64,000 nucleotides of DNA from Magnetococcales bacterium DCbin4 (lineage in GTDB: Bacteria > Pseudomonadota > Magnetococcia > Magnetococcales > UBA8363), in assembly GCA_002753735.1 (NCBI GenBank), contig PEAN01000003.1, positions 1 through 64,000 of the forward strand, in the 5' to 3' direction. Under the pieces are notes generated by a model. It did no database searches. It worked only from the letters and a program-made list of their open reading frames with translations, and was not told the origin of the DNA. Shown one piece after another: positions 1 to 8,941 of the stretch (position 1 is its first letter; each line of letters starts with the position of its first letter). Both the position numbers and the translations under genes were made by a program.

Positions 1-130
1 GGGGTGTCCCCCCAGGGTTTTGACTTCAGAAACCAAAGTCAAAAACAGGGCATGGAAACCTTTTTGTTTAGATTCAAAAACAAAATCAACACCCTGGGGG
101 CAATCCCCCAGACCCCTTTTCTTTCTCAAT
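1..130. repeat. Dispersed inverted-repeat element, copy 1 (left end cut by window)
   Basis: The right end reads CTGGGGGCAATCCCCCAG (94-111), a 7-bp stem with a CAAT loop followed by CCCCTTTT. The left end, clipped by the window edge, carries the partly mirrored CCCCCCAGGGTTTTGAC. The middle holds a TTTGTTT/CAAAAAC-rich spacer with GGCATGGAAACCTTTTTG. The same layout recurs at 30590-30740, 48156-48285 and 58555-58710, so this is one family of small elements, not a one-off terminator. Confidence 0.75.
94..120 (+). terminator. Rho-independent terminator-like hairpin
   Basis: A perfect 7-bp stem (CTGGGGG/CCCCCAG) with a four-base loop is followed by GACCCCTTTT. It forms the right end of the dispersed element and would end transcription entering from the left edge, isolating pcm. 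Confidence 0.55.
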
Positions 131-220
131 AATGGATGCCAACATGCCTGAGCCTTGATTTTATACGATTCCGGCATAACCGCAAGCCATTGTCATAAGA
201 CTTTGAAAGGGTCAATCACC

Positions 221-922
221 ATGCAGGAACCTCCACCGTTCAACGCCACACGGTTGATCGATCCCCCCGCCACCCGCCCCTTGCGGCAGGACATGATCCA
301 ACAGCAGTTGCGTCCCCGGGGAATCGACGACCCAAACGTTTTGGCAGCCATGGCAACCATTCCCCGGGAACAGTTCATCCCCTCAATCCACCGGGAAGAT
401 GCCTACGGCGATGGTCCACTCCCCATCGGCGACGGGCAAACCATCTCCCAACCCTTCATGGTCGCGATCATGGCACAGTTGTTGTGCCCCGACGGTCACG
501 GAACCGTTTTGGAAATCGGCACCGGATCGGGATATGGCGCCGCCATTCTTTCCCGGTTGGCGACCCGGGTCATCACCTTGGAGCGAATCCCAAGGCTCCT
601 CGACCAGGCCCGCGCCCGCTGGCGGGAACTGGGACTGGACAACATCGAAGGCATCCTCACCGATGGCACCCTGGGATACCCGCCCCAAGCCCCCTATGAG
701 GGCATTTGCGTCACTGCCGCCGCCCCCTCGACCCCCACGGCATTGATCCAACAACTCCACCCCCTCCGGGGACGGCTGGTCATCCCGACGGGGCCGCGTT
801 TCATGCAAACATTGCACTGCATTCATCGTGACGCCCAGGGCAATACGGTGACCCAATCGCATTTCTCCTGTGTCTTCGTTCCCTTGATCGGACAGCAGGG
901 TTGGGAAGAGAAAGATGCATGA
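221..922 (+). CDS. pcm: Protein-L-isoaspartate O-methyltransferase
   Basis: Repairs aged proteins in the cytoplasm by SAM-dependent methylation of L-isoaspartyl residues. The glycine-rich SAM loop VLEIGTGSGYGAAILSRL lies near residue 100, preceded by GDGQTISQPFMVAIM, the conserved PCMT segment. The protein is about 233 residues, normal for the family. I chose ATG 221, with GAAAGGG about ten bases upstream, over a TTG at 155 that would add residues unlike the family. It stands alone between a terminator-like hairpin and a convergent gene. Family assignment is secure; the biological substrate is not visible from sequence. Confidence 0.93.
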   Translation: MQEPPPFNATRLIDPPATRPLRQDMIQQQLRPRGIDDPNVLAAMATIPREQFIPSIHREDAYGDGPLPIGDGQTISQPFMVAIMAQLLCPDGHGTVLEIGTGSGYGAAILSRLATRVITLERIPRLLDQARARWRELGLDNIEGILTDGTLGYPPQAPYEGICVTAAAPSTPTALIQQLHPLRGRLVIPTGPRFMQTLHCIHRDAQGNTVTQSHFSCVFVPLIGQQGWEEKDA

Positions 923-1000
923 CTTCATGTTCGGTCTGTCACCATGTGGTTTTGGTTGCACGGAAAAACGCCTGACGAAGACCGATGACCAACACCAATT

Positions 1001-1471
1001 TCAGATAAACAACGTTAAATCTGCTTCTCCCGCCGCTTGCATGAAGACCGCCGCCCCGGCAAACTCAACGCCATCGATGAAATCCTTGGCCTGATACTCA
1101 AACAGGTCAACGGTCATCTGGCAGGCGATGATCCTCACCGACATTTCCTGGCATGCCTCCAACAACGACTCCACAGACGCCACCCCCTTGGCGGCCATCT
1201 TGCGCTTCATGGCCCAGCTCGCCAAACGCTCCACCCCCGGCAGCATTTGGATGATTACCGGCATGGGAATGAGCATTGGCATGGCGGGATTCCCCAGTGG
1301 AGAGATCCGCAAGTTTCGTTTTTTTTTCAATACTTCCAAGCCATAAAAACTGTAGAACAGAGTCACATCGTAATCCATGCTGGCCGCCGTGGCGGCAAGA
1401 ATCAAGGGCGGATAAGCCCAATCCAATGTCCCCTTGCTGGCGACAATCACCATTTTTTTGCCATCACTCAT
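1001..1471 (-). CDS. DsrE/DsrF/DrsH-like (DsrE2-type) sulfur-relay protein
   Basis: A 156-residue protein starting MSDGKKMVIVASKGTLDW. The family typically works as a cytoplasmic or membrane-attached sulfur carrier, often with TusA and rhodanese partners. Cys107 and Cys117 are present; the latter, in the segment RIIACQMTVDLF, is where DsrE2-type proteins carry their conserved cysteine. A hydrophobic stretch near residues 60-80 (PAMPMLIPMPVIIQ) also fits DsrE2. The gene is divergent from a LysR regulator with a short shared intergenic region, so that regulator may control it. A tusA gene sits at 40.6 kb but not next to it. Confidence 0.75.
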   Translation of the reverse strand: MSDGKKMVIVASKGTLDWAYPPLILAATAASMDYDVTLFYSFYGLEVLKKKRNLRISPLGNPAMPMLIPMPVIIQMLPGVERLASWAMKRKMAAKGVASVESLLEACQEMSVRIIACQMTVDLFEYQAKDFIDGVEFAGAAVFMQAAGEADLTLFI

Positions 1472-1570
1472 ATGCTTTCTCCATCAATGTTGTTCCCAGA
1501 TACGGGAACGGGTGAAAAAGAACGAATGACAGTGTAGACTGGAAACCATTCACTGATAATCCATCGATAT

Positions 1571-1587
1571 GGAAAGAGACTCTTTCC
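1571..1587. promoter_or_regulatory. Palindromic operator candidate
   Basis: GGAAAGAGACTCTTTCC is a perfect 8-bp inverted repeat around one base. It lies 12 bases upstream of the LysR start codon and about 100 bases upstream of the divergent DsrE2-like gene. The position suits autoregulation and divergent control by the LysR protein, although the usual T-N11-A core is not obvious. It could equally form a hairpin in the leader RNA. Confidence 0.4.
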
Positions 1588-1599
1588 GGATATTTGATA

Positions 1600-2556
1600 A
1601 TGAACCTGGAGCACCTCTCTGATCTGCGCATTTTCGACCATGTGGTCCGCCTGGGGAGCCTGGCCGCCGCCGGGCGGGTGTTGGGGCATTCAGCAGCAGT
1701 GGTTTCCAAACGAATTCAACGCCTGGAAGAACAGTTGCGGACGCGCCTGCTCACCCGTTCCACACGCCAGTTGCGCCTCACCGAAACGGGCATGCGGTTT
1801 CACGCCCATTGCGTGCGGATCCTGGCTGAGATCGCCGAGGCGGAAGATGTGTTGGACGCAGCCGATACCCCTTTGCGCGGCGCTCTGCGAGTTACCGCCC
1901 CTACCGCCTTCGGCCAGCGCCACATCACCCCGTGGCTGCCTACTTTTCTGGCAGCTCATCCGACGTTGAAGGTGGAATTGGAACTCAGCGATGCCCTGAC
2001 GCCGATCATCGCTGAGGGATATGACGTGGCGCTTCGAATCGGAGAGCAGGAAGACTCGGAACTGGTGGGGCAGACATTGTGGCAGGATCGGATGGTCGTG
2101 GTCGCCACCCCGGCCTATTGGGCGCACCACGGAATACCCTCCACGCCCGGGCAGTTGGCGCATCATAACGCCATTCTATTCGGCTCGCGGGAGACGGATC
2201 ACCACTGGCGTTTCATCACGCCCAATGGACAAACGGAGCAAGTGGCAGTCAGCGGCAATCTGTCGTGCAACATGTGCGACGCCGTGCGCACGACCCTCCT
2301 GGCCAACCTGGGCCTGGCCCGCCGCCCACTGTGGGACGTATGGGACCTTCTGGCCGAAAAACGGCTGCAAGCAGTCCTCACTGAGTACTCGATTCCCCCC
2401 CGTCCCATCCGATTGTTCTATCCGAGCAGGGTTTTCGTCCCGCGCAAAGTGCTGGCGTTTCGGGATGGATTGAAAAAGTGGATTGGCAATCCCCCGGTTT
2501 GGGAACAATCGGCCCCTCCGGTTGAGCAGGCCGGTTTCTCAGGGATACGGAAATAG
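1600..2556 (+). CDS. LysR-family transcriptional regulator
   Basis: The N-terminal winged helix-turn-helix reads LRIFDHVVRLGSLAAAGRVL followed by VVSKRIQRLEEQL, typical of LysR proteins, with a LysR substrate-binding domain from about residue 88 to 290. The TALE-like bias of some LysR groups is not seen; the closest impression is the CrgA/AaeR-like branch. I chose ATG 1600 rather than an in-frame TTG two codons earlier. The effector is unknown. The divergent DsrE2-like gene is the most likely target. Confidence 0.92.
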   Translation: MNLEHLSDLRIFDHVVRLGSLAAAGRVLGHSAAVVSKRIQRLEEQLRTRLLTRSTRQLRLTETGMRFHAHCVRILAEIAEAEDVLDAADTPLRGALRVTAPTAFGQRHITPWLPTFLAAHPTLKVELELSDALTPIIAEGYDVALRIGEQEDSELVGQTLWQDRMVVVATPAYWAHHGIPSTPGQLAHHNAILFGSRETDHHWRFITPNGQTEQVAVSGNLSCNMCDAVRTTLLANLGLARRPLWDVWDLLAEKRLQAVLTEYSIPPRPIRLFYPSRVFVPRKVLAFRDGLKKWIGNPPVWEQSAPPVEQAGFSGIRK

Positions 2557-2631
2557 TTCCACTGACTTCATTATTTCCAATGATACCAGTATGTTGTCAG
2601 GACATGATGCCCTGCGGGCAAAAAGTCGGGA

Positions 2632-3471
2632 TCAAATCCGTTCAGCCACAGGGGATAAAAGAAAATCATTGTTTTGCTTTATATAATATTCTATCAGATA
2701 ATTTAATGCCGGCGATAATTCCATGCGATCATAGAACCCCAACATCACTTTATTGAATTCAAGTCTGTCTTTTGCCTTGATGTTTAAAATGGGGTAACCG
2801 CTTGAAATGAACACCCCGTTCATCACAAGTCTTGAGGTTCTTTTATTTCCATCCCAAAAAAACTGGTTAATCGCTCCAAACAAAAAATAACAAACTGCCC
2901 TGATGATGGGGTTTTTTATTTGTGTGATTTCTTTCACACCATTTTCAAAAATTTGGTCCAAATCGTCTGCCTTGGGTGGTTTATACTCTGATCCACCAAT
3001 ATTTACTTGCCCGGTTCTAAACACTCCCCATGTCAATGCTTCTTCATATGAAACCTTATGGTTGAGCGCACAAACCACAGAGCGACTTATTTCAAACTCA
3101 CCACGTTCAATCATTTTGAAAAGCAGGTTCAATGCCTTGTTTTGATTTAAAACTTGTTGTTCATCGCTAATTTTATGTCCTCCAACGGTTATCCCCTCAA
3201 GCAAGGTTTGAACCTCCGGGTATGTCATTGGATTGCCTTCTAAAGCGGTCGTGTTGTATATAAAATCAATTTTATCCTTTTTTGCCAGATAGTAAGCAAG
3301 TCTTTTGTTTGGAGTGAAATTCAAACGTTCATCCTGGAACAGTGTTGATATCAGCTTGCTGCTAAACAGAGAAGCCATGATCTTAACTTGGTCTGTTTGG
3401 CTGTTTTCTGGTGTATCACTGTTCGATGGTTGTATTGAGTTCATTAGAGCTTCCGTCTTATCATCAATCAT
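2632..3471 (-). CDS. Fic-domain protein with altered catalytic motif
   Basis: A Fic-fold protein of about 280 residues; most relatives AMPylate target proteins. The motif that should read HxFx(D/E)GNGRxxR reads QFFWDGNKRTSR (residues 203-214). The catalytic histidine is glutamine, and the second glycine is lysine as in the phosphorylating Doc toxins. The inhibitory-helix signature (S/T)xxxE(G/N) is intact as TTALEGN (residues 74-80), which marks a class II (N-terminally inhibited) Fic. A flap region occurs around residues 155-170. The codons were checked on the reverse strand (CAG at the histidine position). AT-rich relative to its neighbours, so probably acquired. ATG 3471 was chosen over a TTG one codon earlier; ATG 3444 is another option. 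Confidence 0.85.
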   Translation of the reverse strand: MIDDKTEALMNSIQPSNSDTPENSQTDQVKIMASLFSSKLISTLFQDERLNFTPNKRLAYYLAKKDKIDFIYNTTALEGNPMTYPEVQTLLEGITVGGHKISDEQQVLNQNKALNLLFKMIERGEFEISRSVVCALNHKVSYEEALTWGVFRTGQVNIGGSEYKPPKADDLDQIFENGVKEITQIKNPIIRAVCYFLFGAINQFFWDGNKRTSRLVMNGVFISSGYPILNIKAKDRLEFNKVMLGFYDRMELSPALNYLIEYYIKQNNDFLLSPVAERI

Positions 3472-3920
3472 CAAGATGTTGACAGATCATATCAGAGACA
3501 ACCGCCTCTGTGCTGCATCCTGATTTCCCATCTCAATTTCCTGTATGACCAATCCAGAGACAAACAACTCATATTTCTCACGCCGTTCATTCCACTACTC
3601 ATGGGTTATTTGCCGATGCGCAGCCACAATGAGATCTCGACTCGGCATGGCGGCCAACCAGCTGATAACGCTTGTCTCCAGGAAAAGGCAAGGCTTCATG
3701 CATGACGATCATGAATGAATGAATGATCCATGATATGGGCCGTCGATTCAAAGATGCTTCCAACCGAACGCAAAGGCAACATCTCGTTGAGATTCCCTCG
3801 GTGGGGATCCAACTCCGCAGCCGGGTTGGGAGAAGAAACGTCGGGCTCCGATCAAGATTCCTTGACCGCGGAACCCAAAAGGTTCAACCATTCCTGATCT
3901 TGTCCGCCTGACCACCCTTC
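3472..3920. other. Intergenic region before mfd
   Basis: About 450 bases with no convincing gene. A short plus-strand reading frame (3723-3911) has no family likeness. The minus strand reads some protein-like text interrupted by stops, which could be a very old gene remnant. A GAATGAATGAATG microsatellite lies near 3710-3725. Confidence 0.5.
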
Positions 3921-6900
3921 ATGACAACCTTTCATGGTTGCACCCGACCCTCTATGGACGCCACCCTGATTTCATCGTTTGTGACGGAACGCCTGGCCAA
4001 CCTGCCAGCCAAGAAAGGACGACCTCACGGCATTCTCCAACACCTTCCGGGGGCGACCCTCAGCCTGTTGGCGCATGAATGGGCGGCACAACTGTCTCAT
4101 CCCCTGGTGATCGTCACCGGCAAGACCACCCGGGCCGAAGCGATTTACCGTGAATTATTGCTCTTCCAGGGCGACCGACATCACCCCATCGCCATTCTCC
4201 CCTTTCCCGCATGGGAAATACTGCCATTCGAACCTTTGTCACCCTATGGCCCCATCGTCGGCGAACGGATTGCCACCCTCTACCGCCTGACCCAGATGCT
4301 GGGCTTCGGTGTGGTGCGTCCTGAAAATGCAGCAGGACACGCCCAGGCCATCATCATCACCACCCCCATGGCCCTGATGCAAAGACTCATGCCACGAAAC
4401 CTCCTGGCGCAACATGGATTTTCCATCCGGGAGTCGGATCAGATCGACCTGCCCGCCTTTAAAAAATTTTTGATCACCTCCGGCTATCGCGCCGCGGCCC
4501 AAATTGAAGAGCCGGGAGAATTCGCGGCACGCGGCGGAATCATCGACCTGTTCCCCCCCGGTTACGAAGAACCGGTACGGCTGGAATTGTTTGGTGACCA
4601 GGTGGAGACCATCCGCCATTTCGACCTGCAAACCCAACGCTCCACCCAACGTACCCCCGGGGTGGAAACCCTCCCCATGAGCGAAGTCCTGTTGACCGAA
4701 GAGACCATCCGCTGTTTCCGAACCCAATATCGGGAAACGTTTGGTGGCAAGGCGGCCCAGGATGAAATCTACAAGGTGGTCTCCACCGGTGGCAAGTTTC
4801 AGGGAATGGAACGATTTCTCCCCCTGTTCTATGAAAATACCGACCTGTTCGTCGATTACCTCCCCGATGGAACCCGAATCATCCTCGATGAAGATGTCGA
4901 ACCCTCCGCTGTCGCGTTCGCAGACAAACTCCATCATCAAAGGATGCTTCTGGCACAGGAAGAGGAATTGGGCCATACACGGTTGCTACCCATCGAACGT
5001 TTCTACTGTTCCGCGCCGCAATTCCTTGAATCGCTTGACCGCTTCCAGGTCCATGCCATCGGTGATCCACTTGCCACGACGGGAACGTCCCTCGGATTTG
5101 AGGCGATCCCCGAATTCATGGAGGCGGGAAGCGACGATTCCCACCCGGGAAACCCGGTTCTGGAACACGTTATTTCATTTATCGAAACTCAGCGCCAACA
5201 ACGCCATCGCTTGGTGATTTCCACCCGGTCCATGGGACAAAGGGATCGGGTCGCGGAATTGCTGGCCGATCATGGGCAGAAAACTGCCAATGCCTTGAAC
5301 TGGCGCGACGCCCAGACAGCGGCCCCGGGTCGGGTTCAGTTGGTGATCGGAGATCTGGCCAGTGGTTTCACCCATCCCCGCCTGGGTCTGACGGTGCTCA
5401 ACGAAGGGGCAATACTGGGGACCCGCGCCCGCCGCAAACAGACCGATCCCCAATATCTTGACCGTATTCTCGCTTCCTTTCGCAATCTCAAGGAGGGCAG
5501 TTTCGTCGTCCATGCCGATCATGGGATCGGTTGTTTCGGTGGTTTGCATACCCTGGCGGTTGGGGGGATCCAAAATGATTTTCTGCTGCTGACCTATGCC
5601 GGGGCGGACAAACTCTATGTCCCGGTGGAAAACCTTGACCGGGTGAGCAAATACGCCGGTTCCGACGAAGTGATCCTGGACAAGTTGGGGGGGACGAAAT
5701 GGAAAAAAACCCGCCAGAAGGTCAAGAAAAAAATATTGGAGATGGCGGCGGAACTGGTCGGTATCCAGGCACAAAGGGAAACCGCCCAGGGAATCCGTTT
5801 TTCCAGCCCCAATGCCGCCGATCATGAATTCGCCACGTCGTTTCCCTACGATGAAACCCCCGATCAGGCCCAGGCCATCGAAGCCGTATTGTCAGACATG
5901 GCCTCGCCCCGCCCCATGGACCGGCTCATTTGTGGCGATGTGGGGTTTGGCAAGACCGAGGTTGCATTGCGGGCGGCGTTTCGTTGCGTCATGGATGGCA
6001 AACAGGTGGCGATTCTCAGCCCGACCACCATTCTGGCACAACAACATTATGAAACCTTTTCCCGCCGTTTCGCCCCCTACCCGGTCAACGTCGCCATGAT
6101 GTCCCGTTTCCGGACCGCCAAGGAGTTGAGCGAACTGGTCGAAAAAACCCGGGAGGGCAAGGCGGACATTGTCATCGGAACCCACCGCCTGTTGCAGAAT
6201 GATATTGCCTTCAAGGATCTGGGACTGCTGGTCGTCGACGAGGAACAACGGTTCGGGGTCAGCCACAAGGAGCGCATCAAAAAAATGCGCGCCAACGTCG
6301 ATATTCTCACCCTGACCGCAACCCCCATCCCACGAACGATGCACATGGCGATGTCGGGAATCCGCGATATTTCCATTATCGCAACCCCACCCACCAATCG
6401 TCTCGCCATCCGCACCTTCGTCACCGAATATTCCCCCGCCCGCATCCGCGAGGCGATCCTCCGGGAAATCTATCGTGGTGGCCAGATTTTCTACGTCTAC
6501 AATAAAGTCCAGGAAATCGAACGGATGGCGGCCCGGTTAATGGAACTGGTGCCTGAAGCCAAGATCGGAATCGCCCACGGGCAGATGCCCGAAGGACGAC
6601 TCGAACGGATCATGGTCTCCTTCTATCGGCAGGAATTCAACCTGTTGCTCTGCACCACCATCATCGAAAACGGAGTCGATATCCCCAGCGCCAATACCAT
6701 CATCATTCATCGTGCCGATCATTTCGGATTGGCACAATTGCACCAACTGCGCGGCCGGGTTGGACGTTCCCGACACCGGGCCTATGCCTACCTGCTGACA
6801 CCACCGCTTCAGGCCCAGTCCGCCGACGCCCGCAAACGTTTGGAAGCCATCGAGACCCTGGGCGAATTGGGATCAGGCTTCATGCTGGCGAGCCAGGATA

Positions 6901-7598
6901 TGGAAATCCGTGGGGTCGGCAATGTTCTGGGAGAGGAACAGTCGGGTCATATCAAGGAAATCGGCTTTGAGCTGTACAATCAAATGCTCAAGGAAGCGGT
7001 CGATGCCGTCGGGGCAGGAACAACCGTCTCCGATCAAACCGGCATCACCGAGGAAGAGGAACTCGTTCCCCTGATCAATCTGAATCTGTCCACCAACATC
7101 CCCGATACCTACGTCACCGATATGAACCTGCGTCTGACGATGTACAAACGGGTTGCAGAATTGAAATCCGCTGAGGAAACCGCGGAGATGAAGGTGGAAT
7201 TCATCGACCGTTTCGGTCCCCTTCCCGCCTCGGTAGAAAATTTATTGCAGGTTGTCGCCATCAAAAGAAGCTGCATTCAGCTCAAGGTCACCAAGCTGGA
7301 AGCGGGTCCCAAGGGGGCCGTCCTGACCTTCCATCCCCAACCCAACATCCATGCCCCCTCCCTGATCGACCTGATCCGGCACGGTGGCGGTGCGGTACTT
7401 TTCAATCAGGAAAAGAACATGCTCTCATTCCGGGAACGCAACTGGGAGGATCCCCGATTGCGTTTGCAACATTTGGAACACATCTTCCAGACTCTGGCCG
7501 GGAAAAGAGAAGTCCCACCCATGATCGAAAAGAAAAAACCGCCTGCCAACCGCCCTCCCGTCGCTTCCAGGCTCAAACCGGGGAAACTCAGGCGCTGA
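3921..7598 (+). CDS. mfd: Transcription-repair coupling factor Mfd
   Basis: A 1225-residue SF2 translocase that removes RNA polymerase stalled at DNA lesions and recruits UvrA. The order is: UvrB-homology module (residues about 20-340), CarD-like RNA polymerase interaction domain around FVVHADHGIGCFGG (near residue 530), RecG-like motor with Walker A GDVGFGKTE and DEEQ box (near 670-780), TATPIPRT motif, and C-terminal D7 domain. Length matches the family. No strong ribosome site supports ATG 3921; ATG 3954 is also possible. UvrB, its repair partner, is at 60.2 kb. Confidence 0.97.
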   Translation: MTTFHGCTRPSMDATLISSFVTERLANLPAKKGRPHGILQHLPGATLSLLAHEWAAQLSHPLVIVTGKTTRAEAIYRELLLFQGDRHHPIAILPFPAWEILPFEPLSPYGPIVGERIATLYRLTQMLGFGVVRPENAAGHAQAIIITTPMALMQRLMPRNLLAQHGFSIRESDQIDLPAFKKFLITSGYRAAAQIEEPGEFAARGGIIDLFPPGYEEPVRLELFGDQVETIRHFDLQTQRSTQRTPGVETLPMSEVLLTEETIRCFRTQYRETFGGKAAQDEIYKVVSTGGKFQGMERFLPLFYENTDLFVDYLPDGTRIILDEDVEPSAVAFADKLHHQRMLLAQEEELGHTRLLPIERFYCSAPQFLESLDRFQVHAIGDPLATTGTSLGFEAIPEFMEAGSDDSHPGNPVLEHVISFIETQRQQRHRLVISTRSMGQRDRVAELLADHGQKTANALNWRDAQTAAPGRVQLVIGDLASGFTHPRLGLTVLNEGAILGTRARRKQTDPQYLDRILASFRNLKEGSFVVHADHGIGCFGGLHTLAVGGIQNDFLLLTYAGADKLYVPVENLDRVSKYAGSDEVILDKLGGTKWKKTRQKVKKKILEMAAELVGIQAQRETAQGIRFSSPNAADHEFATSFPYDETPDQAQAIEAVLSDMASPRPMDRLICGDVGFGKTEVALRAAFRCVMDGKQVAILSPTTILAQQHYETFSRRFAPYPVNVAMMSRFRTAKELSELVEKTREGKADIVIGTHRLLQNDIAFKDLGLLVVDEEQRFGVSHKERIKKMRANVDILTLTATPIPRTMHMAMSGIRDISIIATPPTNRLAIRTFVTEYSPARIREAILREIYRGGQIFYVYNKVQEIERMAARLMELVPEAKIGIAHGQMPEGRLERIMVSFYRQEFNLLLCTTIIENGVDIPSANTIIIHRADHFGLAQLHQLRGRVGRSRHRAYAYLLTPPLQAQSADARKRLEAIETLGELGSGFMLASQDMEIRGVGNVLGEEQSGHIKEIGFELYNQMLKEAVDAVGAGTTVSDQTGITEEEELVPLINLNLSTNIPDTYVTDMNLRLTMYKRVAELKSAEETAEMKVEFIDRFGPLPASVENLLQVVAIKRSCIQLKVTKLEAGPKGAVLTFHPQPNIHAPSLIDLIRHGGGAVLFNQEKNMLSFRERNWEDPRLRLQHLEHIFQTLAGKREVPPMIEKKKPPANRPPVASRLKPGKLRR

Positions 7599-7619
7599 GG
7601 AGAACGGAACCCATGCAGT

Positions 7620-8438
7620 TCATGGTATGATCGTTATTTGGGATTGATCCTGGACTTGATTCTGGGTTTGATTTTGCTCTTTCGTTTTTTTGGGTTTGCG
7701 AACCTCCCGAATCCGCCAAGCCATCGCATCTCTTTCGTCGAAGGTTTTATTGTGACGTTTGATGTAGTCGAGATAGGTTCCTTCCTCGGGGTTGTCTTCG
7801 AGGGTCGAGAAGTTGAACTCCAGGGATTTGGCGAAATTGAGTTTGGACTCAAGCTCCGGCAGCCAGTTGATATTGTGCAAATGCTTGAAATCGTCTGAAA
7901 TTTTCGGATCATTCAGGGTATAGCGCTTGTGTTTGAGCACCTTGACGATCTCTTCGCGGACATCATCAATCATGGCGACATACTGAAACGCCCCGTAGTA
8001 GAGAAACCCCACCGCGAACACAAACACGAAGAGTTCGATCAATACCCACTTGTCGATGGCATGAGCGGTTCGACGCTGCCGCGGCGCAGCCCGTTGCCAA
8101 TCCTTGTGCTGTTTGGCCTTGAACCCTTTTTCGTACAGGATTCGTTCCGGATGGTTCTTCGGTAATCTTTTGATCCGTTCCGGCAGCCCCGGTTTTTTCT
8201 CCTCGATCACCGTATGGACTTCATCCAGGGAAATTTTCTCAACGACCTTTTTCTTTCCCTTGGCCGCTTCCTCTTCTCGCGCTTGCCGGATTTTTTCCGC
8301 TTCTTCAAGGATACGCGCTTCTTCCTCCTTGCGACGGGCCTCTTCAAGGGCGCGCATTTGGTCGAAGGAAAGTTCCTCAAGAACAACTTTTTCCGTATCC
8401 CGGGACGCGGTGCCGTTTTTTGTAGCTGATTTGGCCAT
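7620..8438 (-). CDS. Membrane-anchored protein with charged coiled-coil N-terminus, function unknown
   Basis: A 272-residue protein I do not recognise. Residues about 15-75 are Glu/Arg/Lys/Ala-rich and look like a coiled coil (repeated EEAR/EEAEK units). One transmembrane segment lies near 131-152 (LIELFVFVFAVGFLYYGAF). The rest, about 120 residues, has no signal for a known family and ends in a Gln/Asn-rich tail. It is convergent with mfd, with 21 bases between the stop codons. Orientation and function are open. Confidence 0.7.
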   Translation of the reverse strand: MAKSATKNGTASRDTEKVVLEELSFDQMRALEEARRKEEEARILEEAEKIRQAREEEAAKGKKKVVEKISLDEVHTVIEEKKPGLPERIKRLPKNHPERILYEKGFKAKQHKDWQRAAPRQRRTAHAIDKWVLIELFVFVFAVGFLYYGAFQYVAMIDDVREEIVKVLKHKRYTLNDPKISDDFKHLHNINWLPELESKLNFAKSLEFNFSTLEDNPEEGTYLDYIKRHNKTFDERDAMAWRIREVRKPKKTKEQNQTQNQVQDQSQITIIP

Positions 8439-8941
8439 GATTCAACTCACTCGACAAGGGAATCGTCCGACAAACATGATCGAGATCGATATTGATATTG
8501 ATATTGATATTCCGATTCCCGAATCCGACCTTTTGCAAAACATAACGATAAGAAGAAATAAAATAAAAATCTACATCCTCCAACAAACCTCACCCCTGGC
8601 CATTAACAGAAACAAAACAGAACCATGAGACAAATTTACTCCCTTGACACCAATTCTACACACTTTTCAAATACCTTTCAAGCACAAAGAGGGCTTTCGG
8701 AAATGTTTCTTATATAATCTTAACATGGTCTTTCCGGCTGAGGCGAAGATATTCCCATTGAGATCATATAATAAATGTTCGTACATATTCGCCATAAGTG
8801 AATTTTTGCAAACCTCATCCCCCACATTCTCGATGGCCATGACAAGATTTGCGCCTCTGGCAATTTTCGGCTACAAGGAGACGGATTGCACAAGGTGAAT
8901 GCTTGAATTCCAGGTTTTTCAACCGAGAGGATCATGGAATA
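8439..8941. other. AT-rich intergenic region with GATATT tandem repeat
   Basis: About 500 bases between divergent genes. GATATT is repeated four times at 8488-8511 directly upstream of the unknown membrane-protein gene. A TATAAT at 8713-8718 has no matching -35 at the right distance. No gene is credible here; promoters for the LPS operon presumably lie in the right half. Confidence 0.5.

Noticed and set aside
8488-8511. GATATT repeat as an iteron or regulatory array
   Set aside because: Only four six-base units, no initiator gene; treated as a microsatellite.
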